From: Campylorhamphus procurvoides
Taxonomy: Eukaryota; Chordata; Aves; Passeriformes; Dendrocolaptidae
NCBI GenBank assembly: GCA_013396655.1
Contig: WBMV01001904.1
Location: 248,001-312,000, forward strand
Direction: 5' to 3'
DNA length: 64,000 nt
Below are positions 47,501-56,890 of this stretch, in pieces. Made by a program: the position numbers and the translations under genes. Each line of letters begins with the position of its first letter. Within the stretch, counting starts at the first letter, position 1. The notes under the pieces are model-generated. The model was not told where the DNA came from. It worked only from the letters and a program-made list of their open reading frames with translations, and made no database searches.

Positions 47501-49038
47501 AAACAAATGTTGGTGTGCAACAGACAGGAGAGGACAAACTGGGCAAGCTTAAATACTTAAATTTATTCAAACTGTTGAATAACCAGAGGAAAAAGGGGAA
47601 ATAATGCTGCTTTGTGAAAACTTTTGCCAGTGTTTTACAAGGATTCCAAGTTTTCTAGTGTTCATCAGTGCCCATCTCCTTGCTGTGATGTTCATGCTAT
47701 ACTAAATGGGATTCCTGCATGGAATTAGGAATGTAAACCTACTTTTAGGTGTTTTAGAGATGTCTTAGAGGTGTTTTATGCCTTTCTGAGCAAATGACAA
47801 AAAGCAAAATAATTCTGCAAGGCCTCAAAGAAAGATGTCCAGGCATTTCTGCTTCTGAGTAAGGCTTGCTAAGCTTTTGTCAACTCTGGAGAATTCTCTG
47901 GGACTCTTTCCTCTGTGCCACTATGACCTGTATGCCAACTGACTGTGGCTTAAAAAAACCCATAAAAACAAGGAGGGTGGTGGAAAAGCACTGTCTGGTG
48001 GAGGAAAAGGCACCATCTCCCTGAAAGGAAACAGTTGGCAGCAGGTGACTACACAGGCAGTGTTTGACACTGCTCCCTGTGGAAATCCAGCAGCTGGGCT
48101 GGGAAGGAGCAGGTCATGTGTGCTCCTGCTCCAGAATCTAGAACTGGGGCTGAGGGTTGCGTGCCTCAGGACACGGCTGGGCTCTTGGGGACAGTCCCAG
48201 CTGCAGCCGGGGGAAGGTACTGCCTGTGATTCACACACAGCTGGCCATCCTCTGGGCAGATGGGATGGAGCAAAGGAGAAAATAATCTTATTAGGCTCAT
48301 TGCTGGCATTGGGAAGAGCAGGGCTTGGCCTGGTGCCCACAGCCTAACAATTCCACAAACACATCCATTGTATGGAGAGGCCGAGCTGGATGTGGAGGGC
48401 AGCGGGTGATTAGACCCTGAAACTTATGGGCCCCAACAGGGTCAGGAATCCAAATCTGTAAGACTCTAATTCCCTTAGCACCAACATCCACCCCAGAGCA
48501 GCCAGAGGGCCAGAAACCCCTTGGGCAAGTGGGCATGAAGATGTGGGGTGACCCTGTTTTGCTATTGTTTGCACAGAGGTTTAGTCTGGCAAGTACCCGT
48601 AGATGAGAAGAGCAGGACAAATGTCTCTTGTTTCAGAGACCAAGTGCACAAGGAGCAGCCACACTGGCAGTTTTTGGGTTGCCTGGCTAGAAGAGTGTAC
48701 ATGCTGTTGGGGAGTCTTAAAAGGCTTGGTGCTGGGGGAAAGAAGGGCTTCCCATTGCAGCTGGGGAACAGCAAAATAAATGCTTTACAGGCTTGGAGAT
48801 TTTGGGAAAGGTGTGCTGTTGAATGTGGTGATCACAAACTGGTCACCTTTTTGCTATGAGGTGCACAGGAGGCTGGGAGACTTGCTCCTCATTATGTTGA
48901 GGTGGAGGTTCTCATCACGCCTGGTGATATTGCATTTTGGGCTTGGGGGTGTCCCCTTGCTCCTGGAGGACTGGTGGGTGGTTCAAATTGCAGTGTCAGG
49001 GAGGATTCTCCCTTTCCTTCTCAGGCTTGTAGGGCATT
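44516..49038. other. Non-coding stretch, no gene recognised
   Basis: About 4.5 kb without a recognised gene. It includes open frames up to 143 codons (minus, 44,696-45,127), which have no recognisable motif and share the space with a 126-codon plus frame. There is a (CAAGTG)-like triplet at about 45,609-45,627, and two copies of 'cccaaatggggaccca' at 46,118 and 46,141. A weak 36-base exon-like segment lies on the minus strand at 46,180-46,215. Composition becomes richer in G and C toward 48 kb. Confidence 0.4.
46118..46156. repeat. 16-bp direct repeat, 23-bp period
   Basis: Two exact copies of 'cccaaatggggaccca' (46,118-46,133 and 46,141-46,156). A small local duplication. Confidence 0.85.
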
Positions 49039-49338
49039 GTAGAATCATGGAAAGACTTGGGTTGGAGGGGACCTTAAAGATCATCTTGTTCCTCCCCCCT
49101 GCCATGGGCAGGGACACCTTCCACTAGCCCAAGTTGCTCCAAGCCCCATCCAGCCTGGCCTTGGACACTTCCAGGGATGGGGCAGCCACAGCTTCTCTGG
49201 GCAATCTGTGCCAGGGCCTGCCCACCCTCACAACAAAGAATTTTGTCCTACTATCTAGTCCAAATCTATGCACTTCTAATTTAAAATCATTCCCCCGGTC
49301 CTGTCACTATCTGCCCAAGTAAAAAGTTGCTCTCCCTA
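49039..49338 (-). mobile_element. CR1 LINE 3' fragment, well preserved
   Basis: A minus-strand CR1 of 300 bases close to the usual sequence: 'gtagaatcatggaaagactt', 'gccatgggcagggacacctt', 'ccaagccccatccagcctgg', 'cagccacagcttctctgggc', 'acaaagaattttgtcctact', 'ggtcctgtcactatctgccc'. It borders the GC-rich minisatellite region on its left. Confidence 0.96.
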
Positions 49339-49483
49339 CTTTTTATAAACACTCTTTAGTGTAATTTGTGCACAAGGCAGTTCATATCTGAGCAGTGGGA
49401 GAAACCTGTTGGGTCCTGAAAGTTTTTGGGGAACAGACTTAATATTTTGCCTAATGCCTGGCAGGATGGAGTGGCGTTGAAGG

Positions 49484-49875
49484 GACTCTTAATGCTCCCG
49501 GAGGATTGTGGGGGGCATCTGCATTTCACCTAATTTTGGAAAGGGATCCCCCTAGCACCCAGAGCCTGGGCAGGGGGAATCCTCCCGTGCTTGGAAAGTT
49601 TGAGGCAGTGGAATTCCCAAGATACGGGAGGGTTGAGGAGGATCCCCGTTATTTCTGGAGGCTTGTGTGTAAGGCACCCCCACTGCATTCAGAGCTTGGG
49701 GGAAAGGATCTCCATCGCACTTGGTGCCTGGGGAGGGGGTTTCCCCATCGCTTCTGAGTCCCCACCGCACCCAGCGCCTGCCGGAGGGGGAATCCCTCCC
49801 GCACCCGGTGTAGGGCAGAGGAAGGTCCCCCTCGCTCCGGGAGGCTCTGAGGGTCGCTCTCCCCCGGGGGTGCCC
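49484..49875. repeat. Degenerate 30-34 bp G/C-rich minisatellite, about 12 units
   Basis: Successive units start near 49,484, 49,515, 49,545, 49,577, 49,611, 49,641, 49,674, 49,707, 49,739, 49,759, 49,790, 49,821 and 49,852. Each has the pattern 'gatcccc' (or gaatccc, gatctcc), then 'cgcac', a middle part like 'cagagcctggg', and an end 'gagggg'. The spacing is 30-34 bases, except one truncated unit of about 20 at 49,739. Units on the right are more C/G-rich and CpG-containing than those on the left. The overlapping frames of 83-158 codons on both strands are explained by this periodic sequence and should not be called genes. Confidence 0.8.
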
Positions 49876-50000
49876 CCAGCCGCCTCCATCCCCGAGGCAT
49901 CCTGGGCGGAGAGCGGGTTTGGCTCCCCCTCTCTCCCTCCCTCCTTCTCTNGGGGCTGCCCTGGGATCCGTCCGGACATCGTCGCCCGCTCCCCCGGCAG

Positions 50001-50775
50001 GTGCTGCTGTCCCCGGGCTCTGAGACACCCTGAATAAGATACCCCACTCCAGGTGCTGTTCTCAGAGACCCTGGATGGGATACCCCACNNNNNNNNNNNN
50101 NNNNNNNNNNNNNNNNNNNNNNNNNNNNNNNNNNNNNNNNNNNNNNNNNNNNNNNNNNNNNNNNNNNNNNNNNNNNNNNNNNNNNNNNNNNNNNNNNNNN
50201 NNNNNNNNNNNNNNNNNNNNNNNNNNNNNNNNNNNNNNNNNNNNNNNNNNNNNNNNNNNNNNNNNNNNNNNNNNNNNNNNNNNNNNNNNNNNNNNNNNNN
50301 NNNNNNNNNNNNNNNNNNNNNNNNNNNNNNNNNNNNNNNNNNNNNNNNNNNNNNNNNNNNNNNNNNNNNNNNNNNNNNNNNNNNNNNNNNNNNNNNNNNN
50401 NNNNNNNNNNNNNNNNNNNNNNNNNNNNNNNNNNNNNNNNNNNNNNNNNNNNNNNNNNNNNNNNNNNNNNNNNNNNNNNNNNNNNNNNNNNNNNNNNNNN
50501 NNNNNNNNNNNNNNNNNNNNNNNNNNNNNNNNNNNNNNNNNNNNNNNNNNNNNNNNNNNNNNNNNNNNNNNNNNNNNNNNNNNNNNNATGGGATACCCCA
50601 CCCCAGGTGCTGCTCTCACAGACCCTGGATGGGATCCCCCCGCAGGTGCTGTTGTCCCTGGGCTCTCAGAGACCCTGGATGGGATACCCCACCCCAAGTG
50701 CTGCTCTCAGATGCCCTGGACGGGATTCCCCCCGCAGGTGTTGCCCATCCCGGGTGCCCGGGGGTCCGTCCCTCT
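50001..50775. repeat. GC-rich minisatellite with alternating 52/40-bp units, interrupted by gap
   Basis: Units all start 'gtgctg' and end 'ccccag' or 'ccgcag': 50,001-50,052 (52 bases), 50,053 into the gap, then after the gap 50,607-50,645 (39), 50,646-50,697 (52), 50,698-50,737 (40) and a degenerate unit from 50,738. The core 'agaccctggatgggatacccc' is shared (20-base part 'gaccctggatgggatacccc'). Long units carry an extra 'gtccctgggct'. The alternation gives a higher-order period of about 92 bases. Frames of 200-310 codons across the Ns are artefacts. Confidence 0.88.
50089..50587. other. Assembly gap (499 N)
   Basis: A run of 499 undetermined bases inside the 52/40-bp minisatellite. An additional single N lies at 49,951, after a pyrimidine tract. 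Both sides of the gap are the same repeat, so the gap most likely reflects a longer array that the assembler or the sequencing chemistry could not resolve. Its true length is unknown. Confidence 0.98.
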
Positions 50776-51195
50776 CGCCCTTTGCTGCTCCATCACAGGT
50801 GCGCTCCTGAAAGGGGCCGCTCACCTCTGGCTCCGCTCAGAGCCCCCAGCAGCTAACACAGCCCTTCTTAGTGTCCTTTCCCCTGTGAAACTGCCGTCTC
50901 CCTGTCCCCCCTGTCCCCTTCCCTTGCCAGAAGATGACCCAGCACACGGATCGCAGCTCCCTGCCCCAGCGGGAGGGGGTTTTCCCCCCCATCACCCGGT
51001 TCCCTGACTGGTGCCCGCTGTCCCCGAGCTGTCGCCCTGATGCCTCTGGCAGCGTGTGCTCAAGCAGGGACCAGCACCAGTGGTGGCGAAGGGCAGGGCT
51101 CAGCCCACGCATCCATCCAAGGCGTTGGCTCCCGACTTTCTCTCCAGTGAAATGTACGGGAAGCTGTTCCGTGTGGTCCTTCTTCATCACGAGCA

Positions 51196-54100
51196 TCTTC
51201 CTGGGTGATGCTGGGATGAGGTGGGGATAAGATTGGCCTGTGTCAGGCTGGACTTGAAACAGCTTTCCCAGCCCACAATCCTAAGTCAGTGGCTTTGGTG
51301 GCTTGTTTGTTTTGAGCAATAGTTTCGAGTGTGGTAAGTCAGACTTGCAAAGCAAACGGGAAGGATTAAGAGGAGGGAGTACTGATCCTGTACAGAATTT
51401 GTAGTCTGTTCCCACAGCATTAAAAAAACGTGGCAGTGACCCTTCTGAACTGCAGTGCAATTGGCCTGACTTTAACATTTCCTTAGAAAAAGAAAGAAAA
51501 TCGGTTCTATTTCCTTAAGTTTCATCAATTTTGTTTGGTTTGGGTTTAGTTTGTTTGGAGTTTCTGTTTGTGGTTTTGTTTTTGTCCCCTTTCTAATTTA
51601 CAAAGAAAGATAGAGAAAAGCCAGGTCAGGAAATACAAAAGGCTTCAAAGAGAAGCAACAATTTAATCTTAAAATCTTTGTGGTAGCTTTCTTGAAAGAC
51701 AGAAAATACTTTTCAGTGTAGGTTTTCTCCCAGTCAGAGATCAGTGCACAGGGGATCGCAGTGCCATGGGTCTGCACATTGCTGTTTTCAATCCCAAATC
51801 AGTTCTTCCTAATCTATGTTTCTTAGTTCTTTTCCTCTTCCAGGCTGTGTTTTCCCTTACTGGCTTATTTTGATCCATAAAAATATCTCAGTTTGTGTTA
51901 GAGAAGGGGACTTGCCAGTGAGGTTATCAAAAGTACTCAGGTACTAAGTACTTAGCCAGATTAATCTTTTCTCAGTGAATCCAAAAATGTCATGTTCTTC
52001 CTCTGTGGATATAATCTATGGACAGCTTTCCAACTTTGCATTTGAATTATTTCTGTACATTTTGGTTGTTATGTTGCTGCTTTAAAACAAAAGCGTTGCC
52101 TCCAAAGAAAGAAACAAACAAAAAGAAGTAGATTAAGAATTAAAATGTCGAGTTTCTATAAGGTGTGTTTAGTCTGAGAGAAATGTGTACTCTGAATGTA
52201 TTCCATGTGCTTTTATAGAGGAGCTTGTTTGGATGTGTGATACTTGTGTCTGTCAGGGACTCGTGTACACCTGTGAGGGAAATAACATGTTGGAATTTGA
52301 TCTTCAGCCTCACCTGCAGAACAGCTCTGGTTGCTCCAGCTGTAGCAAAAGCTTTTGCTGCTCCTTTGGGAGGGTGTTTTCATCCCGAGTCTTGTTGGTA
52401 AATCTGTATCTCTGCCTTACAGCTGGATGAGACTTTGCACCAAGAAGCTTGAGAGCAGTGTTTTGAAACTTTGGCTCGAATCCAGAGCTCTTAAGTTCTT
52501 GTTTAACTTGAAAACACTTGAAAGTGGACTCGAAGTCAATGACTTTATTCACATTTGCGGATTTGAGAAAAGGAATAGCTGCCTGTGGGAGCAGGCCCAT
52601 ACCCAATTAAGGGAGTTTAAGTTTTCACAGCAGCCAAGCAATTGTGTTTTATGGGAACTGCAGGTTTGCAACGCCCACGAGATGAGGCAATTTTCTAGTA
52701 CAGAATTAGATCTGCCACATGAAAATACTGGTGCAAATGACCTGACAGATTTTACAGGGCTGGTCAGCAAAAGGGTGAAGACTTGCACTGAGATTTATGT
52801 TCTCTTAAAGGGGTTCTCTACATATGATACACTGGAAAATACATTTACTTTAATGTGAAAAACAAACAAACCATAAAACAAAGGCAAATGAATCTTTTGA
52901 CATTTTACTATAAAGTCCTTGCTATGTTCACATAATTTGGAGAGGGGGGATTATTCATCAAGACCTAAAGCAAAGCTCACTATAATTCATATGTTCTCTT
53001 GAAGCTGTTAAAACAGTCCAGGCAGTATGAGAGTATCAGCCAGTGGTGACAAGTTAAATAATATTCCTGGTCTGAGACTGCCAAAATTCAGCCCTATTGT
53101 GAATTAATGCAGCATAAACATCTCATCAGGAGAAGCCTTTCCTGGGGTTTGAATCTGTAACCATCTCATGGCAATTAGTGGATGTTTGAGGGAGGTACTT
53201 GTGTGCTGGTGTTGGCTCACTGGTAGTTTTGCCATGAAACACTTCAGTGTTGATATTCATAGCTGCCCTTAGCCAGCAAGAAAGCAGCTGTAGCTTTTGG
53301 TCATATAAGGCATCTGCTTTCATATTATTATTCTGTCAAGAGCAGAGGAGAAATAATTATTGAGTCCTCTAAACTCTGTGACTTTCATATTCCAAACCAG
53401 AGCATGGATGTGCCTGCCCTGCTGAAGCTGGTGGGGAAAGAAGGAGCTCTATCAGGTGCAGACTTTTTCGTGTCAGCATCAGAAGTTCTAACTCCTCTAG
53501 TACACTCAGATTTGCAGGACAGCTCTCCAGCCTTCAGGCCAAATTGCAGAGATTGTGCCCATATGATTAAGCTCCTTCAGCTTCTGCAATAGGGAGATGC
53601 TGTGCAAACTGCCCCGTGGGATGGTCCATGGTGCAGCCTAACTCCCAGATCATTCCCAGCAACTGTTTGAGATACCACTACATTGCTTGGGGCATAAATG
53701 TGGCCAGGAGCCATCCTAAAAATTTAACAGTATAAATGATTAAGTACTTAAAACAGACCTTTGCACTGCTTGATTTACTAGCTTAGATGGAGTGTGTGCA
53801 CTGCCATCGCTCAGCACTCTCCGTGTGCCTGGGGGAGGTATTTTCCTCGGAGGCAAACTCTTCACTGCTCTGAATTTGGCAATCAGCTTTCTTTGTGTCA
53901 GGGATTACTGTGGGATCCTGCTGGTGATGTGCTGATCTGAGGGATTCACCACAAGAAAAACAGGGTAGTGGATAATATGAACTTTTCAAAGGAAGTGTGG
54001 GGGGGTTTTAATTTTGCCCTATATATTAGTAAACCAAATATTTTAAAAATGTTGTATTAGAACAAACATTCACACATTTATAGGTTCTTTTAATGGCTCT

Positions 54101-56694
54101 GCAGATTTTATTTTTGGGGAGAGGAGGAGGTGAGGAAATGTGGGTGGTAACAACAGGCTGCACACACTGCTGAATCTGTTCCTTTTTAGTTTATATCCCT
54201 TTCAGGTTTGCAGCTCTGCAAACCCAAGAAGGAGCCTTGTTGGGGGGAAAGCTGATTTACTTTAGATTAAAATTTATCCAGTAAATGATATTTCTGCAGG
54301 AATTTCTTTTTCCATATCATGTCTATAAATTGAAACAGATAGATCAAATCTTTATCGTGTCCATGTCCTTCTTTCTTTTAACCTGCACTAGTTTTAATCC
54401 CAAATGTAGGCTGGTCTCCCTTAAAGTGCAAACATGAATTGTTGGATGTAAAGCTGGAGCTGTCCAGCGAGCCACTGGCAGCTGCTGTAGATTTGCAATA
54501 ACATATGTCAAAGCACTGCATAAACATTGTCTTTACCTCCTTATCTTTTTATTCATAACAACCAAACACTTCCTCATGGTTTGATTGTATCAAACTATTT
54601 CTCTATACAGAATTACTTTCTTTTACTGCTAATCATTTTTAAAAATCTTAATAGCTCTGAAAATAGCTGTAATTGATTTCAGCTGGCAAGTGTTGGGTAA
54701 AGAGCTCTATGTGTTTTATTTCTCTTCTCTGAGGATCTGAATAAATTTGGTTGTGGCCCTTGTTACAAGAGAAGACAAATGGAAACTAGTCATTTAGCAT
54801 TGTGATCAGTCAGTGAACAATACTGTCCTTCAGATGGATGTCTGCTTGAATCTCATCAGTCATGTCCAAATGCATGAAAATTTCATTTCTAGCTTCTGTT
54901 GCCAGTGTGGGGGGATATTTGTTAGATGCTCCCTGCAATGCTCTTTGACATATAACATGTCAAAGCTGCTGGAAGTACTGCTCAATTCTCTGAGTTTGGG
55001 ATCACCTGTGTTTGCTCTCCCAAGATGTTCTGTGGGATCTACACGATGCTGATGAAGGCTGGTCCATTTGGGAAGGGCTGTGGGAGGGATAGAGGAAGGC
55101 AGTTCACAGAGATGGGTTTCAACATCCTGCCCTGACCTCTTGCTCACGAGTCCCTCATTGCTGTGCAGTGGAGCCCACACTGATGGTCAAGTGCTGGGAA
55201 TGTGCTGCTGCTGCCTGTGCATGTCATGTTCCCCAGAGTGACAGCTCCATTGTGGAGCTCCATGGGTGGAGAGCTTGGAAAATGTCCTTCTCCTGGAATG
55301 ATCAGTTACACGCCGTGTCTTTGTGCAGTCACACAGCGTGTTTTCACTAAATGAGTAAGAAAACCCATTTGGTAATTCAAGAGCTCAAAAGTACTTCTTC
55401 AGCAGAGATGCAGGAAAATGAAACTAATTAAAGCTCTATGAACTTTTGCATAGTCCTGGCTGAGTAACTGTCCACTCTGGGATGTGTATGCCAGGAAAGT
55501 AAATAGTGTGCAATGCAGATGGAGATTAAAATACATTAGCTGTCCTCACTGCAATGCTAAACCCTTGCCCTGGTAATAGTAGCTGAAGTGCCAGAGGACT
55601 GGAAAGCAGCCACTTGCCTCTGAGGGCTATGGGATAATCTCTCTTGCTGTAACCCAGGCTGTGGGGTGTGGGAGGCTTGTTGGGTGCTGTTATCTCTGCA
55701 CTGCCATGGGTTTAGGAGTGCTGTCCTCTAGCAGAGGTGGCTTTTCTGTTGATAAGGAAGGAAGGAAGAAAGAAGGCAAAAGTGAACAAAAGGAAGTGTG
55801 CTGATGTGTCAGAACAGGTTGGCCGTGGGGCTGCCAGCCAGGCTCTGCTGCCAGGCTTATCCAGGCAGGGACTAAGGTATCAATTCCCTTTGAGTGGCAG
55901 TAGCAGACTCCCACAGCCCAGACAGAGCTTGGGTTTCAGCAGGCCCTGCCAGCAGAGGCAGAGATGTCCCCTGAGCCAGCACCAGTGGCTGCACTTTGCA
56001 GTGTGGCCATCACAGCTGTAACCTTGCTGCTTTCTCTGTCCCTGCCCCTGGACTACTTAAAAGAGCTCTCTGCTCCTGCCCTTCCCTTGGTTTGGGGGCG
56101 AAGGCGTCCAGGGATCAGTCTGCTCCTCCTGTTAGCAATTGATGCTTCCAAGGCAGAAAGAAAGGCCAGGGTTATCCCTCTGTCTGATGAGAATGATGTC
56201 CTAGAACACAGGACAAGAATTTTGACCAGGTGTGCTCCCCATCAGATGCAGTGAGGATCTTTTCTCATCCTGTCTGCTGGGAGATCAGCTATTTAGTCCG
56301 TCTTGAACTTGAGACACCTTCCAAGGTGTGAAAAAACCCTTATTTTATCAAAACAAGTGTCATTGTAAATATTTGAAGTCTTGTCAGACTTTCAGTATTT
56401 ATTTCTTCCAGAATAAAACTTCTTCCAGAAAAAGTTTAAAAGAAATTTTTATCTTTAAGTGCAAAAATAATTTTAAGATGTCTTTTCATAACGTTTGGCA
56501 TAATATTTTAATTATGATTATGTGATAAAAGTCCAAAATATTAAAAACATGAGTGAAAAAACCCTCAAAGCCTCCAGATGGCTGATTGTTGTTCAAGATA
56601 CAGTCTGTAAGCTGGTAATTACTGCATTGCTAAAACAAAAGGTTTGGGGAGTAATTGTTATCTATGATTCATTTTGCCATAGGGACTATAGACC
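51196..56694. other. AT-rich non-coding stretch, possible intron
   Basis: The CpG-rich character ends abruptly near 51.2 kb. A T/G-rich low-complexity patch lies at 51,520-51,595 ('gtttggtttgggtttagttt'). The open frame of about 167 codons at 52,355-52,858 starts with TTG and matches nothing I know. At 54,210 a good plus-strand acceptor opens a short frame without a donor. A (GGAA)-type patch lies at 55,755-55,775. No CR1 is present in 5.5 kb. Confidence 0.4.
53401..53455 (+). CDS. Candidate coding exon with in-frame ATG, unidentified
   Basis: The acceptor 'ctttcatattccaaaccag' and the donor (TATCAG|GTGCAG) bound 55 bases open in phase 0, leaving in phase 1. The second codon is ATG (53,404) and the peptide reads MDVPALLKLVGKEGALS, which looks like a plausible N-terminus. 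Pyrimidine content of the acceptor is only moderate. The open frame runs on for 40 more codons past the donor, so an unspliced chance frame is possible. The phases match the candidates at 60.3 and 63.8 kb. Confidence 0.25.
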
Positions 56695-56890
56695 CTAGAA
56701 TCAAGGAATGAAAAAATATTTAATCCTGGAAGGGACTGCTAGAGGTCTCTGGTCCAGCTGCCTTCTTAAAGGGCCTAATTCCAAAACCACATCACTCTCG
56801 TCCAGTTCAGTGGTGTAAATCTGCAGAGACAGAGCTTTCACATCATCTCTGAATGGTTTTTTACCACATCCCTGAACCTCTTTTCCAATG
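56695..56890 (-). mobile_element. Old CR1 LINE 3' fragment
   Basis: A diverged minus-strand CR1, the only copy right of the CpG-rich block. 'ctagaatcaaggaatg', 'cctggaagggactgctagag', 'gtctctggtccagctgcctt' and 'cagagctttcacatcatctc' correspond to the subfamily with 'acctctggaggtcatctggtccaa' and 'gagatttcacaacctctc'. Many substitutions and indels point to great age. Confidence 0.75.

Larger units (their letters stand above)
49760..51195. promoter_or_regulatory. CpG-island-like region, candidate promoter
   Basis: CpG dinucleotides are frequent here and rare nearly everywhere else in the window. By eye there are about 23 in 50,738-51,195 alone, roughly one per 20 bases. GC content is high, and a pyrimidine run ('ctccccctctctccctccct') ends at the single N at 49,951. 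In birds, CpG islands usually mark promoters, so this is the best candidate transcription start. No TATA box or initiator is decisive. Part of the island consists of minisatellite units and part is unsequenced, so a GC-rich repeat without promoter function is the main alternative. Confidence 0.45.

Noticed and set aside
49506..50047. Frames of 83-158 codons on both strands, Gly/Pro/Arg-rich
   Set aside because: Long frames on both strands at once follow from stop-poor G/C-rich tandem repeats; no domain or initiation context.
50053..51007. Open frames of 211-310 codons on both strands
   Set aside because: They run through 499 undetermined bases and minisatellite units; the apparent length is an artefact of Ns having no stop codons.
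52355..52858. 167-codon plus-strand frame
   Set aside because: It starts with TTG instead of ATG, has no motif, no flanking splice pair and a mixed composition; treated as chance.
55690..56254. Overlapping 94- and 96-codon plus frames, one with a hydrophobic segment
   Set aside because: The membrane-like stretch comes from a CTG/CTC-rich patch; no start context, splice sites or family match.
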